This document shows positions 8,343 to 14,765 of a stretch of DNA of 64,000 bases, piece by piece. The stretch lies in contig NZ_FMYZ01000001.1 of NCBI RefSeq assembly GCF_900101625.1, forward strand, positions 590,304-654,303, in the 5' to 3' direction. Source of the stretch: Cupriavidus sp. YR651 (GTDB lineage: Bacteria; Pseudomonadota; Gammaproteobacteria; Burkholderiales; Burkholderiaceae). Numbering within the stretch: the stretch's first letter is position 1; the number at the start of each line of letters is the position of its first letter. A program made the position numbers and the translations under genes. Below the pieces are notes generated by a model. The model did no database searches, was not told where the DNA came from, and saw only the letters and a list, made by a program, of their open reading frames with translations.

Positions 8343-8660
8343 ATCTGCGTAATTCCTTGCACGGTGTCGCCGACCTTCCAAGTCAGCGCCGGGGCGGATC
8401 TCTGTCTCTACATGAGTGCATAAAAACCACTCGATGAAGCGCGCGGGTGAGGCGGGGTCTCCACGGCGCGCTGACGGTGCAGAGCACTGACGGCCCCAAC
8501 CGTAAGGCCGCGATTTGCCACGGCCAGCTCGGAGCACGTTGCTTTCACATGCGACACGCGATCGCCCCCTTGCCCCGAGCCACTCAGACCGGAGCGCATG
8601 TTGTAAACGGCGTCACCACAACAGCGCGCTATTGCCATTAGTTGCGCGCGCTCAAGACAC

Positions 8661-8710
8661 TGTGAGCTGCTCTGAGCAACAACGAGCGACGCCGAGGAAC
8701 TCCGAGCGAT
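8661..8710 (+). repeat. Five 10-bp direct repeats (core GAGC/GAGG) upstream of alpA
   Basis: Five successive 10-bp units have GAG at exactly the same offset (8664, 8674, 8684, 8694, 8704): TGTGAGCTGC, TCTGAGCAAC, AACGAGCGAC, GCCGAGGAAC and TCCGAGCGAT. The period is close to one helical turn, so a protein bound to each would line up on one face of the DNA. The array ends 36 bp before the alpA start. The gap 8343-8746 also holds a 7-bp inverted repeat (AGCGCGC at 8623-8629, GCGCGCT at 8646-8652) just upstream. No credible gene is seen in this 404-bp gap. Confidence 0.6.
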
Positions 8711-8746
8711 GTTTCTCGAATCTTTGAACATTGATGAGGAAGACAG

Positions 8747-9010
8747 ATGATCAGCTCGCAAGCTAGAGCGCCTGCCGCTCGCATTACTCCCGGCCTCGTC
8801 CTGCACGACGCGGGAGTAGCGGAGGGGGAACGCTTCATGCGACTGCCCGAAGTCACGGCCGTGTGCGGGATGTCAGCATCGTCCATTTACGACCGCATCC
8901 GACGCGGAGATTTCCCGAAGCCCGTGCCGCTGGCGGGAAAGAGCGTGGCCTGGCTTTCTAGCGAGATCAGGCAATGGATGCAGTCACGCATTGCATCACG
9001 TCGGCCGTAA
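8747..9010 (+). CDS. alpA: AlpA family phage regulatory protein
   Basis: The 87-residue product has a clear AlpA-type DNA-binding core from about residue 31: FMRLPEVTAVCGMSASSIYD, then RIRRGDFPKPVPLAGKSVAW and LSSEIRQWMQSRIASRR. In P4-like elements such proteins act on promoters of the element, often for integrase or late genes. The first 30 residues are a non-conserved extension, and the internal ATG at 8837 (MRLPEV) would also give a complete AlpA. The SD-like GAGGAAG lies before 8747, which supports the longer form. The gene is preceded by the phased 10-bp repeat array at 8661-8710, a natural candidate for its operator. The next gene starts 11 bp downstream. Confidence 0.85.
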   Translation: MISSQARAPAARITPGLVLHDAGVAEGERFMRLPEVTAVCGMSASSIYDRIRRGDFPKPVPLAGKSVAWLSSEIRQWMQSRIASRRP

Positions 9011-9021
9011 CCCATACCACT

Positions 9022-9756
9022 ATGACCACACAACCACCCAACCAGGAAGTCCAGACAGCCTTGGACCGATACCGCAACGCGGCGACCGCATTCGAATCTG
9101 CCGTAGGCACAGCGAACAGAATGAAAGCGGACTTGGAGAAGCACACCAAGGCCGCACAAGCTGCAGATGCTGAAGCGCTTGCCGCGCGCAACGAAGCAGC
9201 GTCACTGATGCGCGATTCGGATGCGTCGATGAAGCAGCTTCGCGACCTGAAGGGAAAAGAGCGCGCTGCTTACACGCTTGCGGAGGACTACCGGTCCATC
9301 ATCGCCGAAGTTCAGCTTGCATTAGATGAAGCAACGCTCGAAGCTCGCGTCGCGCATCTCGCGGAATCGTACGCCTACACAGGACTTGTAAGTCAGCATG
9401 CAGAAGAGCTGCTGCGCTCCAGCAGTCAGACGCTCCAGCCCTTTGCCCATGCGATTCATATTCTTGCGGACGCGTACTCGTGCCAAGCGCGAGACCCAGG
9501 CGGCGCGCAATGGGAAAAGCTGGGCTACGCGTCCGCAATGGACGCAGCTCTCGAAGAAGCCTTCTCGGTCGTTCGCAAGTGCGTCAAGGAATATGGCAAG
9601 ACTTCTGCGCACGACCACGTGCTCTCCAACATCGAGCGCCCCTCCGGGCGTGCCAATTTCCCGCCGGCCTACGCGGCGACGGTGCAAAGGGTGCGCACTG
9701 AACTTTCCAAGCGCAAAGCACAGCTCCGTGAGGCCGCTGCGGACACTCTCTCCTAA
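9022..9756 (+). CDS. Coiled-coil satellite protein, possibly Psu-like
   Basis: The 244-residue protein is dominated by long helices rich in Ala, Glu, Lys and Arg, from RYRNAATAFESAVGTANRMK through AQAADAEALAARNEAASLM to ASMKQLRDLKGKERAAYTLA and EDYRSIIAEVQLALDEATLE. This strongly suggests coiled coil. I know the same type from related P4-like satellites. The arrangement of an N-terminal helix, a short L-x-x-G/D-like break, then a second helix resembles P4 Psu, the capsid-decorating Rho inhibitor. It also sits directly next to two Delta-like activators, as psu sits near delta in P4. The similarity is by eye only. The frame is open upstream to 8974, inside alpA, but MTTQPPNQE at 9022 is the more natural start. 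Confidence 0.6.
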   Translation: MTTQPPNQEVQTALDRYRNAATAFESAVGTANRMKADLEKHTKAAQAADAEALAARNEAASLMRDSDASMKQLRDLKGKERAAYTLAEDYRSIIAEVQLALDEATLEARVAHLAESYAYTGLVSQHAEELLRSSSQTLQPFAHAIHILADAYSCQARDPGGAQWEKLGYASAMDAALEEAFSVVRKCVKEYGKTSAHDHVLSNIERPSGRANFPPAYAATVQRVRTELSKRKAQLREAAADTLS

Positions 9757-9762
9757 GGAAAC

Positions 9763-9972
9763 ATGATGCAAGCAGAAAAATGTCCGAAGTGCCGTGCCCT
9801 GACACCCGCCGAAGGCTACGTTGAATGCGGCAGTGGGAATCGTGAGGCGCTGTATCGCTGCAAGAACTTGCGCTGCGAACACATGTTCTCCCGCTCCGAC
9901 AGTGCCCGTCTGACCGAAAACACTGAGCGGTACTCGTCGAAACACGGCGACACCATCGCAACCGACTGCTGA
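9763..9972 (+). CDS. Ogr/Delta-type zinc-finger activator, copy 1
   Basis: The 69-residue protein has the four-Cys pattern of the P2 Ogr/P4 Delta late-gene activators: Cys7 and Cys10 in CPKC, Cys33 and Cys38 in YRCKNLRCEHMF. These proteins bind upstream of phage late promoters and contact RNA polymerase alpha. The spacing CxxC-X22-CxxxxC and the following aromatic residue match the family. It starts 6 bp after the coiled-coil gene with AAGGAAA at good distance, so both are probably on one message. An ATG one codon later is an alternative. It is shorter at the C terminus than the second copy and lacks the SxVEV-like helix, so it may differ in target. Confidence 0.75.
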   Translation: MMQAEKCPKCRALTPAEGYVECGSGNREALYRCKNLRCEHMFSRSDSARLTENTERYSSKHGDTIATDC

Positions 9973-10032
9973 CATCACTGCGCACGGGCGGTGGCCGCTG
10001 GACGCCGCCCCGCAAAGGAGCACTTGTTTCCT

Positions 10033-10308
10033 ATGAGAATGGACTGCCCTCACTGCGGCTCGAAATCGAATATTCGCTCCAGCCGCCCGGTTTCCCGCAT
10101 GACGCGGGAGCTTTACTGCCAGTGCACAAACCTCGACTGCGGGCACACGTTTGTCAGCCTGGTCGAAGTGGTGCGGACCCTGTCTCCAAGCAGCATCCCC
10201 GACCCGGACATCGCCCGACAGCTTGCCGGGCGCTCGGCCAACGCAGTGCCGGCACGCGACCAGGTCGCGATCCAACCACTTTCCGCCCAAGTGAGGCCGG
10301 GGAGATAG
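10033..10308 (+). CDS. Ogr/Delta-type zinc-finger activator, copy 2
   Basis: The 91-residue product begins MRMDCPHCGSKSNIRSSRPV and continues to LYCQCTNLDCGHTFVSLVEV, with Cys5, Cys8, Cys31 and Cys36 as the predicted zinc ligands. This is a textbook Ogr/Delta finger followed by the conserved helix. In P4, Delta turns on late genes of both the satellite and its helper. The ATG at 10033 is preceded by AAGGAG at a long spacing of about 12 bp. A TTG at 10024 in the same frame would have a better distance. The C-terminal ~40 residues are Pro/Ala-rich and variable. Two such activators side by side is unusual, because P4 needs one. Confidence 0.85.
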   Translation: MRMDCPHCGSKSNIRSSRPVSRMTRELYCQCTNLDCGHTFVSLVEVVRTLSPSSIPDPDIARQLAGRSANAVPARDQVAIQPLSAQVRPGR

Positions 10309-10330
10309 CAACCTTGACACCCTGAAGCAG

Positions 10331-10762
10331 ATGATGAAGAATTCAACCGTCGCCGAAACAAAGGCGGCCGGGCGTGAGAACCCGAAACAACCCAAGGCGG
10401 ACAGCCGCCCATGCGGCATTTTTTTCGTCCGTAGCGCACGTGCGCGCCTACACTTCTATGGCGGGCCGGGCGGGGCAGCCTTCGGGCTGGCCGGTCACCT
10501 TGGGTACCGGTTTCTCACCCCCGCTGTCGGGCCCGCCACCCCTCACGTGAGAATGAGCGGCGGGCCTCCAACATACCCAAGGAGGCCGCAATGCGTGCTA
10601 ATGCCCTCGCTCGTTCTGAGCAAACCGCTTTCCCCCAAATCCTCGCCATTGTTCGCCTTGCCCTGCGCGACGCGGTTGACGCGCCGACGGAGCGTGCATC
10701 ACTCGACATCGTTGGCGACGCACTGGTCGCCGTCGCAGCCATCGCCCAAGCGGAGGTGCGCC
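10331..10762 (+). CDS. ash: Ash-family-like reading frame, open into the next gene
   Basis: The frame from 10331 contains KADSRPCGIFFVRSARARLH followed by FYGGPGGAAFGLAGHLGYRF and Pro-rich sequence. This resembles the small Ash proteins encoded just upstream of the primase in P4-like satellites, which typically show an A-GR-NP start, an ARLHF-like segment and a GQPxGWPVSxWAG-like segment. The odd point is that no stop codon separates it from the gene at 10763: the frame continues into that gene. The region also overlaps the strongly initiated small gene at 10591 in another frame. In P4 this interval encodes the CI immunity RNA, so the base sequence may matter more than the protein. The coordinates stop at the next likely start and do not mark a real terminus. 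Confidence 0.4.
10388..10580 (+). ncRNA. Possible immunity-RNA region (P4 CI-type), by position
   Basis: The stretch before the small gene at 10591 is hairpin-rich. GGCGG-ACA-GCCGCC is followed shortly by a T run, and GC-rich inverted pieces lie around GGCGGGCC and CAGCCTTCGGGCTGGCC. P4 makes a short antisense-like CI RNA from the corresponding interval upstream of its primase. I see no conserved sequence that proves it, so this entry rests on position and structure. Confidence 0.25.
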
Positions 10763-10770
10763 ATGCATAA
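10591..10770 (+). CDS. Small satellite protein of 59 residues
   Basis: A 59-residue gene starts at ATG 10591 behind a perfect AAGGAGG Shine-Dalgarno with 6 bp spacing and ends at TAA 10770, overlapping the next start codon (10763) by 8 bp. The protein begins MRANALARSEQTAFPQILAI and ends in a helix with alternating Ala and Val (DALVAVAAIAQAEVRHA). It has no Cys, signal peptide or enzyme motif. Small proteins of this type occur between the Ash region and the primase in related satellites. The excellent ribosome-binding site and the coupled downstream start make it very likely to be translated. Its frame is different from the Ash-like frame that covers the same DNA. Confidence 0.7.
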   Translation: MRANALARSEQTAFPQILAIVRLALRDAVDAPTERASLDIVGDALVAVAAIAQAEVRHA

Positions 10771-11104
10771 GGCTCAGCATCTGACGGGAAACGAGCTCGC
10801 CTTCTTCCGCCAACGCGACATGCTGTCGCAGCTCGTGTCGCAGATCCTTCCAACAAACCGTCGATCCAAAGCGGAGCTGTCCAGCGCCGTTGCCCAAATC
10901 AATGCATTGAGCGAGAGCATTCGGGGTGCCACACAAAACAGTTGCTATGAGTTGCTGAGGGTAAGTGCCGGACTTGAAGGCATTCTGCGGCTCCTCGACC
11001 TTGAGAGCGACAGGTCCCCTACTCACCTCCGTCTGCATTGCATGCTCAGCCCACTTAAAAAACAATTGGATGAGGCACTGAGCCATGTCCATGACATGCT
11101 GTGA
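10763..11104 (+). CDS. Unknown helical protein upstream of the primase
   Basis: The 113-residue protein starts at ATG 10763 inside the end of the small gene, with GGAGGTG upstream. It reads as a helical bundle with heptad-like leucines: FFRQRDMLSQLVSQILPTNR, then SSAVAQINALSESIRGATQN and LRVSAGLEGILRLLDLESDR. No family is recognised. Its stop codon overlaps a GTG at 11101 that could start the primase, so the small gene, this gene and the primase form a tight overlapping cluster. In P4-like elements the genes in this position are often replication or immunity factors, but nothing in the sequence shows which. The frame is open further upstream through the Ash-like region. Confidence 0.65.
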   Translation: MHKAQHLTGNELAFFRQRDMLSQLVSQILPTNRRSKAELSSAVAQINALSESIRGATQNSCYELLRVSAGLEGILRLLDLESDRSPTHLRLHCMLSPLKKQLDEALSHVHDML

Positions 11105-11112
11105 GGCCGCCC

Positions 11113-13914
11113 ATGCATACACAGCACAATCCCGCCCTCCGCGCTTGGTTTGATGAACTCAAGCGCAGCATCGATCTGCACGATGTAGCCGAGCGATTAG
11201 ACCTGAGGCGCAGCGGCGCCAAGGGCAACTATCACAGCCCACACCACACCGACAAGAGCCCCTCGCTCTCGATCTATGACAACGGACGTTCCTGGAAGGA
11301 CTGGTCTACCGAGACGGGCGGCTCCTGCATCGACCTTGTCATCCATTGCCTGCCCGAGATCGATGGCCCGATGGACGCCGCCAAGCTGCTTGGCGAGTGG
11401 TATGGCATGCCGATGCCAAGTAGCGAACCCAGAGGGCTTCCAGCGAAGAAAAGCACTGAGGAATACATCGCGGAGAAGGCTCGCGCTGATGCAAGCCCTG
11501 CGGTCTCCTATCTGTCGGGCCGAGGCATCGATGAAGCGGTCGCGCGCCGCGCCATTAAGGCAGGCACTCTCGGATGGAACACATGGCAAAGCCACAAGGT
11601 TCCAGCCGGCGAAGTTGGCCACGGCGGGCCTGCGGCCGCGTTCATCGTGTGCGAATTGGGTACAGGTCGCGTCGTGGCCGTGGACCTTCGGTATGCAGAT
11701 CCCACACTGAATGGCAACGTCAAGACGCAATGCCAAGGTGAAAAGCTCGGACACGGATGGACGAGCGATGCCATGCGACTGCGGCGCGCGCACACGGTGT
11801 TTATTGTCGAAAGCCCCATCAATGCACTGTCCGTCGAGTCGTGCCATCTTGCCGATGGCACTGCTGCGCTTGCCATCCGCGGCACCACCAACGTGGACAA
11901 GATCGATTGGACTTTTCTGCGCGGTAAGCGCGTCTTGATTGCGCTCGATCATACGGACGCCGTCAACGAGCAAACAGGACTGCGCGCCGGCCTATCGGCT
12001 GCATGGAAGCTGTCAGAAGCCCTAACAGCTGCGGACATCGGTGCGATGTTCGTTGACATGCAGGACTGGGACGAAGGACAGGATATCAATGATGTCCTGC
12101 AGCAACATGGCGCCGATGAACTGACCAAGCGGTTAAAGCGGCTTGAGCCTTGGCTGATACCGGGCATGCCGGGAGGTGGCGAGCGCCTCGAAGGGACACG
12201 CCGTGTTTTTCTACCGAGTCATGACTTCGCGGTCTACTGGCGTTTTCGTGTCAAGGAAGACTTCACGCAATACGTGCAAAAGTACAAAGAGGGTGACGGT
12301 GATGATGACCAGCCACGCCGCTCCGAAGAAGTGGGCGACCTTTGTTCGTTCCGCATCGCCGGCTTCTCCCGCCTGCGCATTCAAAGCCATCTGGCGACGA
12401 TCAACGGCACGCCGGACAACCAGCCGGAGACAGTCTTCGGTATCAGCGCACAGGTTCCGCGTCACGGAGCAGTCCTACAGCGCGAGGTTGTCGGCGATGA
12501 GAAGCTCTACAACCTCGAATGGTGGCGAGGGAAGTTTGGGCATATCTGGATGCCGGCGCAGTTCTCCCGAATGGTGACAGTTTTGGAGCGCGCCGCCGAT
12601 CTTGGTGCGCGAGACGTGGTGAATTTTGTTGGACTAGCGTGGCGCGGCGGCGAGCTGGCTGCATTGGAGGGCAGCGACTGCTTTTTCATTGAGCCGCAGA
12701 AGCAATGCCTGTATTACAACATGACGTTTCCGCGCGGAACGCGCCAGAACGCACGCGCAGTCATCAAAGCGTATCAGGCGACCTTCCGAGACAATGCGGC
12801 CGCTATTGGGCTTGTGTGGACCCTTGGAACGCATCTAAAGACGGTTCTCGGGTTCTACCCACATCTCCAGATGCAAGCCGAAAAGGGCTCGGGAAAATCC
12901 AAGCTGCTGGAAAGCCTACAAAGCACACTCGCCTTTCAGGTTCTGTCTGGCCAGATGCTGAAGACGGACCACCGCCGCCGCGCCTCCGTCTCATGGACTA
13001 CGCAGCCCGTGGGATGGGATGAGTTTTCCAAGCTGCCCAAAGCCGTTCTATCGGACATCGACGGACTGCTGCAGTCCACGTATCGCTTCGAGTTCACACG
13101 TGTTGGGTCGTCTCTCACGCCATACCTGATGTGCGCCCCCGTCTTGTTGGCCGGTGAAGAAGTGGACGTGGCCAGCCTGCAGTCGAAAATCTGCCGCACG
13201 TCGCTATCGGTGGCCAAGCAGGGTGCAATCGTCCCGCACAGCACGCCGCAGTTTCCGGTATGGGAATGGCTTCAGTTTCTTGCCGCCATTGAGCCGGCAC
13301 GCATTAGAGACCTTCACGAAGCCTTCATCGCTGAGTGTGTGAAACGCAGCGGTGTCGCATCGCCTGACGCCACCGCGCGGCGCATGATGGAGAACTACGC
13401 GGCGGTCATGACAGCGTGGGCGTTGTTGGCCGAGTTCGCCGACATCGATGTCGACCAGGGCGGATTTGTGGAAGACGTCCTGGCGGAAATGACCGCACAC
13501 ATCGCAGAAACCGATGGTGCACGCCTGCCGTGGTTCTGGGTAATGGATGTCTTGCTTTCCGAGCTTGCGGCACGCCGCTTTGAGTTCCCCCGCTGCTGGG
13601 ACACCGTGCAGACCGATGAAGGCAAGGTCATGGCTCTTTTCGTGCGGCCGAGCCACGTCATGGACCATATCTCGACGGCACCGCACTTGCGGCAGAAGTT
13701 TGATTCGCTGCCCATCAAGACGGCACGGATCTTCAAACAGCAGTTGCTGCAATCCGGCGTCGTCCCCAAGCATGCGGGCAAGCTGCTGGACGATGTTGAA
13801 AAGCGCATCCACGGGCGGCGCCATGCCCATATGACGGCCATCAGCGTGCCGAATCTGGAACGGCTCGGCCTTGAGGCCATACCTGAAATCGAAGACGCTC
13901 GAAGTCCGCCGTAG
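11113..13914 (+). CDS. Satellite primase-helicase (P4 alpha-type replication protein)
   Basis: The 933-residue protein would prime and unwind the element's own DNA. An N-terminal CHC2-like module appears as GNYHSPHHTDKSPSLSIYDN and DWSTETGGSCIDLVIH. It is degenerate, because the usual finger Cys positions are largely replaced by His and Tyr. A TOPRIM core follows with VFIVESPINALSVES and an Asp-containing VLIALDHTDAVN strand. The helicase part carries a Walker A motif EKGSGKSKLLE at about residues 590-600 and a region after it with GWDEFSKLPKAVLSDIDGLL. P4 alpha is 777 residues and combines primase, helicase and origin binding. GTG at 11101, overlapping the previous stop, is an alternative start. 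A strong terminator lies at 13935 and a motif-rich region follows. Confidence 0.88.
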   Translation: MHTQHNPALRAWFDELKRSIDLHDVAERLDLRRSGAKGNYHSPHHTDKSPSLSIYDNGRSWKDWSTETGGSCIDLVIHCLPEIDGPMDAAKLLGEWYGMPMPSSEPRGLPAKKSTEEYIAEKARADASPAVSYLSGRGIDEAVARRAIKAGTLGWNTWQSHKVPAGEVGHGGPAAAFIVCELGTGRVVAVDLRYADPTLNGNVKTQCQGEKLGHGWTSDAMRLRRAHTVFIVESPINALSVESCHLADGTAALAIRGTTNVDKIDWTFLRGKRVLIALDHTDAVNEQTGLRAGLSAAWKLSEALTAADIGAMFVDMQDWDEGQDINDVLQQHGADELTKRLKRLEPWLIPGMPGGGERLEGTRRVFLPSHDFAVYWRFRVKEDFTQYVQKYKEGDGDDDQPRRSEEVGDLCSFRIAGFSRLRIQSHLATINGTPDNQPETVFGISAQVPRHGAVLQREVVGDEKLYNLEWWRGKFGHIWMPAQFSRMVTVLERAADLGARDVVNFVGLAWRGGELAALEGSDCFFIEPQKQCLYYNMTFPRGTRQNARAVIKAYQATFRDNAAAIGLVWTLGTHLKTVLGFYPHLQMQAEKGSGKSKLLESLQSTLAFQVLSGQMLKTDHRRRASVSWTTQPVGWDEFSKLPKAVLSDIDGLLQSTYRFEFTRVGSSLTPYLMCAPVLLAGEEVDVASLQSKICRTSLSVAKQGAIVPHSTPQFPVWEWLQFLAAIEPARIRDLHEAFIAECVKRSGVASPDATARRMMENYAAVMTAWALLAEFADIDVDQGGFVEDVLAEMTAHIAETDGARLPWFWVMDVLLSELAARRFEFPRCWDTVQTDEGKVMALFVRPSHVMDHISTAPHLRQKFDSLPIKTARIFKQQLLQSGVVPKHAGKLLDDVEKRIHGRRHAHMTAISVPNLERLGLEAIPEIEDARSPP

Positions 13915-13934
13915 TGCCCGCAGCGCCCTCTTCC

Positions 13935-13964
13935 AAGCCCGCCATGCGCGGGCTTTTGTTTTTT
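13935..13964 (+). terminator. Rho-independent terminator after the primase-helicase
   Basis: AAGCCCGC (13935-13942) and GCGGGCTT (13948-13955) form an 8-bp stem with a 5-nt loop, followed by a T-rich tract to 13964. It lies 20 bp after the primase stop and closes that transcription unit. Confidence 0.85.
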
Positions 13965-14027
13965 GGCTGCGCCAGCGCTCTCGGACAGATGTCGGCCTCG
14001 CTGGCTAGGCCAACATCGAGTTCCCTC

Positions 14028-14400
14028 TAGTCCGTTGGAAGCCGCACAATGTGAAAAAACTCGTGGCGGCGTGTAACTCGCCCCGTAACCCTTTGATTTC
14101 CAAGGAAACAAGCCACACAGCTTCGCCCGCTTTTGCCACGTTTTTGCCGCCATTTGCCACACCGAATGTTCAAGCTCCCTTCCCTCATCTTCTTTTCTTT
14201 CTCTTTTAAAATCAAAGAGAAAGAGAAAGAATCGTTGAAAACGGACGGACAGCGACGTGCCACAGTTTCGAGGCACTGCCTATTTTTTAAGCCACGGATT
14301 CGGAAGGAAGCCACACAGAATTTCGTGGCATTCCGAGGCGGGTTAGTCCGTTGATTTATATGGCTTCGCCGGCGATGCGCGCGCGTTGCCACGGTGCCAC
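14028..14400. other. GCCAC-rich region, candidate replication origin of the satellite
   Basis: Ten copies of GCCAC or its complement GTGGC occur between 14063 and 14400 (14063, 14112, 14135, 14156, 14259, 14291, 14310, 14325, 14388, 14396). Under random expectation I would estimate below one. Two are part of an identical 11-mer, AAGCCACACAG (near 14110 and 14308). The block is flanked by two identical TAGTCCGTTG copies (14028-14037 and 14344-14353) and contains an AT-rich inverted repeat. Iterated motifs next to the gene for an origin-binding primase-helicase fit a P4-like ori or crr. No credible gene is seen between 13965 and 14765. Confidence 0.5.
14196..14224. repeat. AT-rich inverted repeat in the candidate origin
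   Basis: TCTTTCTCTTT (14196-14206) and AAAGAGAAAGA (14214-14224) are perfect inverted arms around the 7-nt spacer TAAAATC. The pyrimidine-rich arm pairing with a purine-rich arm could extrude as a cruciform or mark an easily melted site. Confidence 0.6.
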
Positions 14401-14693
14401 TGCATTTTTCGCCAGTCACTTCTCAGCCGGTGTGCTCAGTCTCGCCATGGGCCAACAACTTCCCCGGCGCCCGCCAATCTGCGCCATAAGCCCCTGCCAA
14501 AGCCAATTCAAGGATCGGCGGCTGCAGCTCCTCGGCGGCTGGGCTGGGTGGGCCTCTTCAGTAGGCGCTGCTGATTCTTGACAGCCCGGCGTCACTCGAC
14601 ACGGGATCTCTATGCCTTCATAAATCGAGAGTCGGACGCATGCTCTACGTCCGCCCGCCCGTGCGCCAGCGCCGACGGCTGCTGTCATATTCA

Positions 14694-14723
14694 GCGACAG
14701 TTACCACAGCAGTCTGTGATAAT
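14694..14723 (+). promoter_or_regulatory. Probable promoter of the Gabija operon (extended -10)
   Basis: TGT followed by GATAAT (14715-14723) is an extended -10 element. GCGACA at 14694-14699 matches four of six -35 bases with an 18-bp spacer. It lies about 45 bp upstream of the TTG start of gajA and would give the pair its own promoter, separate from the satellite genes. Confidence 0.45.
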
Positions 14724-14765
14724 TTGTGCTCTCGTGTGACACAACATAAGAATGCGGAGGCACGC

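Noticed and set aside
8408-8806. Minus-strand frame over the alpA upstream region
   Set aside because: No domain or start signal, and it overlaps the phased repeat array.
14027-14419. Minus-strand open frames in the gap after the primase
   Set aside because: They are Lys/Arg-rich with no domain, no good ribosome-binding site, and run through inverted repeats and motif clusters. Treated as noncoding.
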